NCBI GenBank assembly: GCA_012845835.1
Contig: JABAKD010000022.1
Coordinates: 3,802,444-3,866,443 of the forward strand
Length of the DNA stretch: 64,000 nt
Direction: 5' to 3'
Source of the DNA: Undaria pinnatifida
Lineage: Eukaryota > Sar > Phaeophyceae > Laminariales > Alariaceae
Part shown: positions 1 to 9,214 of the stretch, one piece after another
Layout of the letters: every line of letters starts with the position of its first letter
Numbering within the stretch: the stretch's first letter is position 1
The notes under the pieces: model-generated
What the model was told of the DNA's origin: nothing
Databases searched by the model: none
The model's input: only the letters and a program-made list of their open reading frames with translations
Translations under genes and position numbers: made by a program

Positions 1-1431
1 TTCTTACTGTTCACGGAAATCTGAGCCTCAAAGTATTAAAAATGTCCAACTTGCGGGCGCGTTCTGTACAGCAGGTCCAGACAGTAGTGATTTAATATTG
101 GTCCGGCCGGGGGAGAGCACCTAGACTATATATGTAGACTAGAACATTGCAAGAGTTGAACACCTCTCTGCACAACGGCCATGTCAACCAGCAAAATGTT
201 TCGGAGACAAACCCGCCGTACTGCTGCTGTGGTGTTTTCGTCAACTTCTACTCGTATACATGAAAGCAAGAAGTCGATAGTGCTGGGTTACTGCTGTGAA
301 GAGATATGCGCTGTCCGTGTCGTTCCAGACAAGTTCTCATACGGAAGTATGACACCCTACTCATGCATTCGCGCGTCGACACGCACTCTTGTGCACTTGG
401 ACTCGCTCGCCTCGCTACTGCTGTACATGAGCGTGGCGGCGTCAGCCGTCGAAAACCCTTGAACTATGTACGTTAGATGCCCGCCAGGAAAAAAGAACTC
501 AAAGGATGAATGAACCAACCAGCCACTCCTGTTTCAGCCCTCAGACGCAGCGCCAGCTCGCGCTCCTGCTACCCACCCCTCTCTTGTCTATCTGTCTGAG
601 GGTTGTTACAATATGGAAGTAAGACGGCAACACGTGCACGCACCTGGGAGAGAAATCGCGGCGGCAGCCTCGATCTTCTTCTCCACAGCCTCGATCTTGG
701 CTTGCGTCGCCGCGATAGCAGATGGCGGGGGCGTAGCCGGCGACATGCTGCCACTCCCGTCCCCATCGCCGTGGACTCTAACCTCGTGCAAGATCGCCCA
801 CTCCAGCCCAAAACCTGACGAGGCACGCCATGACGACTCCCGAGGCACAAGACACCTGCTTGCATGGCGCCCCCCGGGTAGCCCACATCCTAAGGCAGGA
901 GGCGTCACGTTCGTGACGATGCCGCCCCTCAGGACGAATGCCACCCCGAATGTTGCACAGCACAGCAGCGGCAAAGTCAAACGCATTGCCTCGACTTGCC
1001 TGAAAATTTTCCTGCAGAGAATGAATGGCAAGTGGAATCTGTCCCTGCGATATGGTGTTGACTTGTCGGGAGAGCGGCTCCGGTGAACTTGCACGTACGT
1101 GCCAGGCTATTCGGATATGCACGTAACAGCAGCACAAGGCGAGTCTTGAACGCAGCGGGCCAGATCTGCTTTGCATTGACTAGACTAATCATAGAGCTTT
1201 ATTTGCTTTGCATCGTAATGCACCCATTGTATCGAAACCCCATTTTGCTTTGCATTGACCAATCAAAAGGCTCTATTCTGCTTTGCATTTGCTTCGCATC
1301 GCGCCGCAATTCAAACTGCTCTGCACGCTCCCCACTCGAACACCACCCACATTTCAGAAGCTCGAATGCCTTTCTACACTCATTCCTGGAATGTCATGAG
1401 CTGGGGATCACCGTGCACATACCAGTAAACC
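1..1431. other. gene-poor left flank
   Basis: No recognisable gene is seen. Short ORFs on both strands have low-complexity or arginine/serine-rich translations without family motifs. The stretch lies just downstream of the retroelement pol on the minus strand, where an integrase gene and 3' LTR would be expected, but neither was found. A short direct repeat is listed separately. Confidence 0.5.
1165..1302. repeat. short direct repeat built on TGCTTTGCAT
   Basis: The decamer TGCTTTGCAT occurs four times. A longer block (TGCTTTGCATTGAC, then AATCA and GCTCTATT-like sequence) is repeated about 80 bp apart. No function is evident. Confidence 0.6.
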
Positions 1432-4340
1432 CTAATAAGCCAACGTTTTCGGTGAGGATGGCCCCCTGCGTCGACAACCACCACCGCCAAAAAAGCGATA
1501 CAGATAGGGTCTAGTTGGAGCGACACTGGAGCCTTGACCTGACCGGGCGAGTCTGTTTTCCGTGCCGCACGCGCAGCAGTGAGCTGTGCAAAAGTCGTGC
1601 TTTGAGTACCCGGTGGCGACACCTTGTTGTGTTTTGAGCTTGCGCAGCGTCCTCGGCATCCACGACACCAACCGAGGGCTTCGCTGAAAGCTGCGTGCAA
1701 GATCAATCGATTGAGCTACCACACTCTCCGCTGTGGGCTCGTCCACCTGATCTGCACCAAGCTCCTTGAGGGGTATGCCGTCCAGTACTGGTCCCTCCGG
1801 TCCCCGGTACGTTTGGCGACTCGATGTGTCGTCAGGGAAAGCCTCGTTGATGTCCTTGCCAGGTGACTCCGAGCAAGCTAGTCGAGACAAGGCATCCGGG
1901 AGTTGGCGGCGGGTACCAGGCCGCCACTGCAGATCCATGTCGTATTCAATTAGACGCAGAGCCCACCTGTGTAGCTTGGACGAAAGGTCCCTGCTTTTAA
2001 ACAGCCATGTCAGCGCCGAGCAATCGGTGATGAGAGTAAATCTCCTGCCCCATACATACGGTCTGAAGTGGTCTACCGCCCATAGCACCGCCATCACTTC
2101 CCGTTCTGTAGGTGACCGTCTAGCGTCGGTTCGAGACCACCGGTGACTAGCATACCCCAAGACACGTTTAGAACCTTCATGTGTCTGGGTAAGAACTGCT
2201 CCTGCTCCTAACTCGCTGGCATCCGTGTGGAGCTGGAACGGCCTGTTCCAGTCTGGCATAGCCAAAATCGGTGGTGATGTCAGAGCGAGGATTAGCGCCG
2301 CCAACACTTTGTCTTGCTCCTCTCCCCATGGAACCTTGGGTTTCCTCGCTCGTTTCGACGCGAAACGCTTGTCACGAAAAAGATTCGAGATTGGCGCTAC
2401 CAGCGCGCTGTATCGGGGGACGAACTTCCTCAGGTAGCCTGTCATACCCAGCAGTGCCCTCACTTCCTCCACCGTGTTGGCCCTAGTAAGTTGAGCAACG
2501 GCGTCGATCTGTGTCTGTGACGGGCGCACTCCTAGCCTGTCCACCACCATGCCCACAAACTCTTGCTGAGGACAGCACCACCATGATTTAGAGAATTTCA
2601 CCGACAGACCGGCCCTCGATAGTTTCTCTAGCACTTGCCTCAATAGGTCGAGATGTCCTTCCACCTGTTGGGTGTAGATGATGATGTCATCCAACCAGTT
2701 TTGGACTCCCTTCCCTTTCAACGGACCGAGAGCTCCGCCAACGAAGGCTGCAAAGCCTGCTGGTAGAGTCTTCAGTCCAAACCCGCATCGGTTGAGCTCC
2801 CACAGTGTACCGTGGGCGTCTCTGAATGCGGTCTTGTGCTTATCGTCTTCTTCGATCTCTAGTTGGGTGAATCCTGAAGCCAGATCTATTGACGTAAAAC
2901 AGCTCGCACCCTTCATGCCGTCAAAGATGCTTTGGATATCTCCTAGGCCTCCACTATCCGACTTTAGCAACGTGTTCAGCCTCCGGTAATCCTGGCAAAC
3001 CCTCGCCATTCCATCCTTCTTGCGAACCACGACACAATTGGCTGCCCACGCTGATGTCGATCTACGGATGGCCCCGGTTTGAAACTGTTTCGTCACCTCG
3101 CTCTGAATCATGGCTTCCTCCTCTGGGGAATATCGTCGTTGCTTAGCCGCATAGGGTGTGCAATCCTCCCTGGTCAGGGGCAACCGTAGCTTAGCCCCGT
3201 GGCACGCTGGCACTACCTTGGGGTTAGCCGGGAACAGTCCGCGATCACGATATTCACGCAACAGTTCTAACAAGTTTGACTTGCAACCCTGACTTAACTG
3301 CCCCATGTTGGCTTCGGCTATGTCAACTGCAACTTCTTCGAGGTCACCCGTTGGCCTCTCCGTTCCTCCTCCTTCTCCCTCGACAGCTGGAACGGGCTCT
3401 TTTTCCACGGACCGATCAAGTAGCAACCGCATTCTCTCTGTATCACTGGAGTTGGTTGCAAATACCTTCGCTACCACAACACCTTGCTGTATGGTCATCG
3501 CGGTTTTCGTTCGGTTGACGACTTTGCATTGTAGAGGGTTGCCCGGGTACCACCATTGCACACCCCTGGCTACCCCCAACTCAGCTCCCAGCTCCATGTC
3601 GTATGGTTGCGTTGGTATGACCAGTACTAACTGTCGATCTTGTGGTTGGGGGCCCGTCACGAAGGCTTCCTTTTGCACGCTAACGAAACCCCCCACCTTT
3701 ACCTCCTTTGCTAGGCGCATGTTCCACTGCAGGCTACCGTCATCCTCCCACACGACTTCGTTCTCCTTTGGGACTGTGTCCGGTTCTGTCAACCCTTCCG
3801 GCTCTTTCTCTGCGGACGGCGGTGCCACTGCACAAAAGCGTTCCCACGGTGTCGCCTCCTTTCCAAGTATCGCTGCATGGATTTCCTGGTTCTTCCTGGG
3901 TGTTGCTTTCCAACCCGTTGCCTTTCTTTCCGATAGCTTCGGGCACCCTGCCATCGATCTCAGCGGTACCCATGGCGATTCTGGAGCTGGCTTAAAGCCT
4001 CCTCCCTCCGCGAAATTGAGTACGCTCTCGTGCTCTCTAAGGAACGCAGCGCCTAGAATCAACCCATATGGTAGCCCTACCACCCTGACCGTCATCCTTC
4101 TCACTCGGTCTTCCGGCATGAACACTAACGGAATGTCGCACGACCCAACGATGTTCATGGGGGGAACTCCGCTCTGGGTAGGATTCGCCGCCCTAAGCAA
4201 ACCTTTACCCTTGGAGCTAATTATACTCCCCCCCCCCTAGCGTTTCGCTCTACTGAGCGAACGAAAGATTCCGACGCGTAATTCCCTCCCCCTGCTCCTG
4301 TGTCTATTAGAATGTCTACAGGCAATCGGAAACTGCTTCT
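1432..4340 (-). pseudogene. pol: Ty3-type Pol: protease, reverse transcriptase, RNase H
   Basis: The open frame 1432-4200 codes for about 920 residues. RT motifs are visible: the KKDG...CQDYRRLN block, FTSIDLASGFTQLEI near residue 437 and the catalytic NWLDDIIIY near residue 503, followed by the LLGMTGYLRKFVPRYS thumb/connection signature. RNase H shows LHTDASELGAGAVL (near 658), TEREVMAVLWAV, ITDCSALTWLF and PDALSRL (near 770). The retropepsin active site (LIDTGAG) lies just upstream, about 4290-4310, in another frame. The break falls at a run of ten C on the plus strand (about 4229-4238), so a one-base slip, a sequencing error or decay separates protease from RT. The natural start is not visible, and the ORF simply opens after a stop. 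The C-terminal tail lacks integrase. The family assignment is strong. Confidence 0.9.
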
Positions 4341-4493
4341 AGTAGGGTGCCAAATGGTGGCCTTGACCCATGCCTGTCGTGTCCCTCCTCCATTTTTGAC
4401 AGGCGCGCAGTCCGATATTGCACGCGTTGCTTCCTCTTCTTGCCTGTGATGCGATTCAATGCTCCCCAGAGGATGATCCTCTGGGGCGCACCT

Positions 4494-6716
4494 TCAGGTT
4501 TCTTGGTCAAAGTCAGCAGAGGGCGCTGTCCCCTTTCCATATGCCTGCTCCATCTCTGCCTGTGTCATTTCTGATAAAGCAGCCATTCTGTCCCTCGGGT
4601 AATACCCGAAGGGAATGAGCGTCTCGTCATGAGAAAAACGACAGCCTGCCTGTTGGTGGGGGCAGACGACACCTCGGGTGTGGTAAAAGCATACCCTCCG
4701 GTCCTTGATGGCCTTGTTGATGGCCTCGGGGTCGCCTTCCGGGTGAGGTAGTTCGTTCTCGGGTTGTTCTTTGTGCTTTTCTTCCGTGCCGGCGGTGGTG
4801 GTTGGCGCTGAAGTTGGAGTTGTTTCGTATCTCCTAGCGAAGTGCTTCTTCACTTGGGATTGCTCCTTCTCGTTCCTTCTCGCTGTCTTCTTCGCAATGA
4901 AGGGGGTTCCATGTTTGCCAGGAGTGGATGCCGGTACATTTGCGAAAGCTGCCACCAATTCGTCTTCACTGTTATCCTCTTCCTCCTCCTCCTCCTCGCT
5001 GGCTTGTGTCACCAGGTCTTCCAACAACGCGATTACTGGCTTAGCTATCGCCCTAACGGAGTTGAACGCCCTGGAGGACTTCCTCTTCCTGAGAGACGAC
5101 TCCTTTGGTTTGACGTGGTCGTCGTCTCCTTCGTCTAAGGTCTTCTTCAAACTCCGCAATCCCACCGCTCCCAGCCTACGGTCATTGGATGCCAATGCCA
5201 TATCCGTGCCGGGGTGGTACCGGTTAGCCCGGCTGGACAAGTCGTACACAAAGTTGTTGAAGCACTTGCTTGAAACAATCCCCCTCTGCACCATATAGTC
5301 CGAGTTGGGGTGGCTCACGTCCACCGGTCTGTGAGCTAGTTGTGCTGTGATTTTCTTGTGTACTAGAACCACGTAGGATTCCAACGACATGCGGTCCAGC
5401 ACCGGTGAAAGAAATAGGTTTAGGGCCCTATCTACCAGTGTCATAAGATGAGCCTCCGTTATAAAGCGCCAAAAGTACTGTTCCTCGGAAGCGTAAGGGC
5501 GAGTGTGATCCACTAGTGCCGCCCTCATGTGTAACATTAGTCTGGTAGATGCTGACATCGATCCCTCTCCTTTCGCCAGCTTGATGTTCTTCAAGGCATA
5601 TCGGGCTGTGTCTCTCGTCCCTCCTTGCTTGGACACTTCGGCCAGCAGCAGTCGAGTCCAATCCGTAATGGTCACTTCATTAAAGGGGATAAGAGCTCTT
5701 CCCCCTTGGACCGGGTATACCTCTATCATAGTACCTGGTACCATGACTGCCCTAGTAGCTAGATTGGGGGACACTAACTTCATAAGGCATTTGACTCTCA
5801 TGGGTGTTAAAGAGTCAGCTTGCGGCAGGCTGCTCGTTCCATCTGCCGCCGTATGATCCTCAGGCATGGCCCACATGCCACCTTCTTCTCCCGCCATAAC
5901 TTTCCTGAGTTTGTCGCAGAAAGCAACCGGGTCATTCCTCACCGCCAGCTTTTTTTGGTACCCTGTAGAGAGACCAACGAAAGCATGCTCTTCCCCGTCC
6001 TTGCTGGGATTCATTGATGCCACGATCCGGTTTATCGTGGCTCGGGCGTCTTTGCGGCGATACGCTTCGTCGGGTGATGCAAAAGGCGAGCGAACAGATG
6101 CACCAGACGGCACATGTTGGGGCGTTAACTTTCCCCAGTTGGGTTGACCATAGAGCCCGTACTGTGTTGGTTGTCCCGACGTGACAGGTTCCCTCGCGGG
6201 AAGTTGAGCCGAGGGGACCGTCCACTGATAGGCCTGTTGCCCCTGCATCTGTCTTGGCCACTGCTGCGCATATGGCGTTTGCTGCCACAACGTGTGTTGA
6301 GGCCATTGCTGATACTGAGGGTCTGGAGCTAGCGGCGACTGCATCGATGCCGTCATCTGTGGTTGTTGTTGCTGCATCGGGAACAACTGATGAGACAGCG
6401 GCTGCGACGGCGGGGCCGACTGTGCTATGAACGGCTGACGGGGCGGCGGCGGCGGCGGCGACGGCGGAGTCATTTGTGTCGGAAATGACTGACGAGGCAG
6501 CGGCGGCGGCGGCGGCGGCGGCGGCGGTGGAGGCAGTTGCTGCGGCGTTGATGACGCCGGTAGCGGTTGATGGGGAGGCGGTGACGGCGATAGTACCCCT
6601 CCCGCAACTGCCTGAGGCATTCCGCTTACACCCGTTACGGGCGAGGGATTACGCCTAGGAGGCGGGGGCGGTGATGTTCCCCCGCTTGCAACAACTTGTT
6701 CCGGTGGAGACGACAT
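4494..6716 (-). CDS. gag: Gag-like protein with CCCH zinc finger
   Basis: This 740-residue ORF begins at an ATG and directly precedes Pol on the same strand. The first 215 or so residues are rich in Pro and Gln, with long polyproline runs. The central part is globular without a motif I can name; by position it would be the capsid. An acidic Glu/Asp run lies near residue 560. Near residues 676-697 is C-x8-C-x6-C-x3-H (from CFYH to FSH), a CCCH-type finger like those of RNA-binding proteins, where most Gag proteins carry a CCHC knuckle. The ORF ends about 150 bp before the protease frame, which is -1 relative to gag with stops between, so this copy shows no simple frameshift path. Identification as Gag rests on position and overall style. 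Confidence 0.75.
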   Translation of the reverse strand: MSSPPEQVVASGGTSPPPPPRRNPSPVTGVSGMPQAVAGGVLSPSPPPHQPLPASSTPQQLPPPPPPPPPPPLPRQSFPTQMTPPSPPPPPPRQPFIAQSAPPSQPLSHQLFPMQQQQPQMTASMQSPLAPDPQYQQWPQHTLWQQTPYAQQWPRQMQGQQAYQWTVPSAQLPAREPVTSGQPTQYGLYGQPNWGKLTPQHVPSGASVRSPFASPDEAYRRKDARATINRIVASMNPSKDGEEHAFVGLSTGYQKKLAVRNDPVAFCDKLRKVMAGEEGGMWAMPEDHTAADGTSSLPQADSLTPMRVKCLMKLVSPNLATRAVMVPGTMIEVYPVQGGRALIPFNEVTITDWTRLLLAEVSKQGGTRDTARYALKNIKLAKGEGSMSASTRLMLHMRAALVDHTRPYASEEQYFWRFITEAHLMTLVDRALNLFLSPVLDRMSLESYVVLVHKKITAQLAHRPVDVSHPNSDYMVQRGIVSSKCFNNFVYDLSSRANRYHPGTDMALASNDRRLGAVGLRSLKKTLDEGDDDHVKPKESSLRKRKSSRAFNSVRAIAKPVIALLEDLVTQASEEEEEEEDNSEDELVAAFANVPASTPGKHGTPFIAKKTARRNEKEQSQVKKHFARRYETTPTSAPTTTAGTEEKHKEQPENELPHPEGDPEAINKAIKDRRVCFYHTRGVVCPHQQAGCRFSHDETLIPFGYYPRDRMAALSEMTQAEMEQAYGKGTAPSADFDQET

Positions 6717-6840
6717 TGTCCTTGTTGATTTCCTCCTTTTTCTTCTCTTGTTTTTCTTGTTTTTTATTTTTCTTTTATCTTGTTTTCTTTTCCCTTTTTT
6801 TTTTCTTTTTTCTTTTCTTCTTTGCTTCCGTCCTCCGTTT
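6717..6840. repeat. polypyrimidine leader upstream of gag
   Basis: The plus strand is almost pure T/C here, so the minus-strand leader just before the gag ATG is A/G-rich. This is probably the untranslated leader of the Ty3 element. No primer-binding site could be assigned with confidence to the right of it. Confidence 0.5.
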
Positions 6841-7260
6841 TTCTGGAAACAGCAACAGTCGGGATACTGTAGTACTTAGAATGTATTTATGTCTTTTTTT
6901 GCTATTGTTGGGTTGAATGATACCTCGAAACATTAATACCATTATAATTTTGGTCATATTTCGAAGCATGAATACAACATCTCAAAAGCGTTGATGCAAC
7001 GTGACTCCACAGCAGTAAATGCAATGTTGTACATGTTATACAGAAGAGTATCGCTTCAGCTATCCTATTATTATTTTACTATTCTGTTGTGTATTGTGAG
7101 ACCTAACTCCGACCGAAGCAGTAACTAATATTATGCTTGTTGTACGAGTAGCACGCGATGTTTCTTCATCAGTCTTTTTGTTATTTTGTTACTTTGCTGT
7201 TGGTGTTGTCATTATGGTATATACCAGTACACAACGAGTTGTTAGACTGTTGTATACCTG

Positions 7261-7575
7261 ACCGGTCGCCCCGGTGGCGTATCAGGTTATCCTCGAGCCT
7301 GGTATAGGTCAGTTTCGTGAGTTCGAGCCCCGCCGAGTGCATACTCGTATAAATTCGTTGGGACTTTTTCTTGAGCACAAATTGACTTGCGGAAAGCGCG
7401 AGAGCGTGAGTAAGCAACATTCGATGAACAATCGACGAGCAGTGGGATTGCTGAACCCTATGCGCGATAAAAATTGAAGGCAAGAACCGGGGAGGAGAAG
7501 GGACGACACCTGTGACCACGGCTTGTCCAGAAGCTGGAAAGTAAAAGTGTGCTAAAAAAAAAAAAAAAAAAAAAA
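7261..7575 (+). mobile_element. tRNA-derived SINE, family A, full length
   Basis: The head resembles a tRNA gene: an A-box-like TGGCGTATCAGG and, about 45 bp on, a B-box-like GAGTTCGAGCCCC, as in RNA polymerase III promoters. A body of about 220 bp follows, then 22 A residues. The copy is flanked by the direct repeat ATACCTG (7254-7260 and 7575-7581), a target-site duplication expected from LINE-driven retroposition. Related copies lie at 48437, 56450 and 57907, with a fragment near 21985. All share the tRNA-like head except the fragment, and end in A-rich tails. Confidence 0.9.
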
Positions 7576-8633
7576 TACCTGGGTTGACAAGTTGTTTCTC
7601 TTGCTCGCGTCCACAGTATACCGTATGTGACCATGTGTGACTCACAGTTGGACTCGACAACTGTAACCGTCCTAGCACCCTCTTTTTTGTTGCGCATGCT
7701 ACTCATCTTTGGACTACATGCATAGACAGCAAATATATCCGTTTTTTCTCGTGAGAAAAGGGTTATGTTAATCTGTTTTCGGTCACCTGAAAAGAGGATG
7801 TGATTATTAGAAAATAAAAAAACATAATATAACCACCCATATAATATGACCACCCATATATAACCACCCATACTACGTCTTCTTGTTGTGAATTGTCACT
7901 TCTGTTCTTGTATGTTACTCCTACTGTTGATTTGTGTTTGATGTTACCAACTATACATAGAAGTAACTGTTGCAGAGACAACACGATTTGATGTATTTTT
8001 GATACTGTCAGCATATCATGGTAGTGACAATTGACCTACCGTGCTATGTTACGGGCTGTTTTGTTTTATTTTAGTTATTTATTTATTTATTTATTGCCTT
8101 TGCCATCTAACAATTAAATTGAGAAGAGAACATACATGTCATTTGTTTTATGTAATCACCCCAGATACCAGTTGTATGGCACAAATTGTATGATACTAGA
8201 ATACTGACCACAGTTCTTGCACATGTGACATAGCATTGTATTGAGTTATGAGTTTGCTAGGACAGCAGAAACTCCTCAGTTGTTGTATGCATTTATATTT
8301 GAGTTATGTCGTTCCATGTCATCATGTCATCACAGGTAAATGCACACATAATATCATATGGTCAAATCCTTTTGAAAACAGCAAACCAAAGAGCAATCCT
8401 TCATTATCATGCTCAATCATGTGATACGATCAAATGACAAGATAAAGTGTATGATGTTTCGAGAATGCCAGCTGTTTTTCAACATTATTAATAATAATAG
8501 CGGTAGTAGTGCCAATGAACATCAGTAATGTTCTCATCTTCATTATATCGTTATAATACTCGCCAACCCCCCCTGATTTTTTTCTGATCAAGCTGTGTAT
8601 AGAAAAAAACAAGATTACACTGGTTTTTGTTAC

Positions 8634-8670
<37 letters not shown>

Positions 8671-8673
8671 ATA
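8634..8673 (+). repeat. (TAG)n microsatellite
   Basis: About twelve uninterrupted AGT/TAG triplets, followed by a degenerate end. Confidence 0.95.
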
Positions 8674-8810
8674 GTATATAGTAATAATCATAATGTTGCA
8701 CGAGTATAGCATCCTATTAATAATACATACCTGGTACAGCAGTACCTAGTAGCGTGCAGTGTTACGGGGGAATTTATTTTGTTACTATCTCGCGATATGT
8801 CATACAGTAT

Positions 8811-8905
8811 TATACCCAGTAGTAAATACGATATCTCATTAATAATATCGGTTACAGCGTGTATACCCAATAGTAAATACGATATCTCAGTAATATCGGT
8901 TTTGC
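8811..8905 (+). repeat. tandem duplication of about 50 bp
   Basis: The block from TATACCCAGTAGTAAATACG through ATATCGGTT is repeated immediately with small differences (ATACCCAATAGTAAATACG). Confidence 0.75.
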
Positions 8906-9174
8906 CATATGCCCATCGTGATGTATTTACAATTTGTAGTACTCGTACCAGATATATGGTTTATGGTATGTACTCGTACCTGATATTTGGCACAAAGCTC
9001 GCGGTACTACTGTGAAATGTGGAATAAACAGCCTGCCCAAAGATAAAGGCTAATTATTGTGCGGATCCCGTTCCGAGCTTCAGATTTTTTTGGTCTGGTC
9101 GCTAAAATAAAACTCTCTCGTGGAAAATCGAACTACTCGTATCAGGTATATGTATGAGCAAATGATGTATAATA

Positions 9175-9214
9175 CGTAATACGCGCGATCGGAGTATCAC
9201 ACACAGCTTGCAAA
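9175..9214 (+). repeat. 40-bp dispersed repeat, copy 1
   Basis: From CGTAATACGCGCGATCGG through CAGCTTGCAAA this is identical by eye to 37337-37376, 28 kb away and in the same orientation. It is probably a fragment of a shared transposon. Confidence 0.8.

Larger units (their letters stand above)
1432..6716 (-). mobile_element. Ty3-type LTR retroelement body, integrase missing
   Basis: Gag (4494-6716) is followed by protease, reverse transcriptase and RNase H (about 4340 down to 1432), all on the minus strand. The order matches Ty3/gypsy elements up to RNase H, but no zinc-binding HHCC region or D-D-E integrase core follows. The last 150 or so residues after RNase H look non-homologous. No LTR pair was recognised on either side. 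The copy is probably truncated at its 3' end, though the coding parts are otherwise long and open. Confidence 0.85.

Noticed and set aside
3305-4240. 311-residue plus-strand frame
   Set aside because: It lies antisense to the Ty3 protease/RT frame and has no motif of its own.
7261-7335. functional tRNA gene
   Set aside because: The tRNA-like head is followed by a conserved body and poly(A) in several copies, so it is a SINE promoter.
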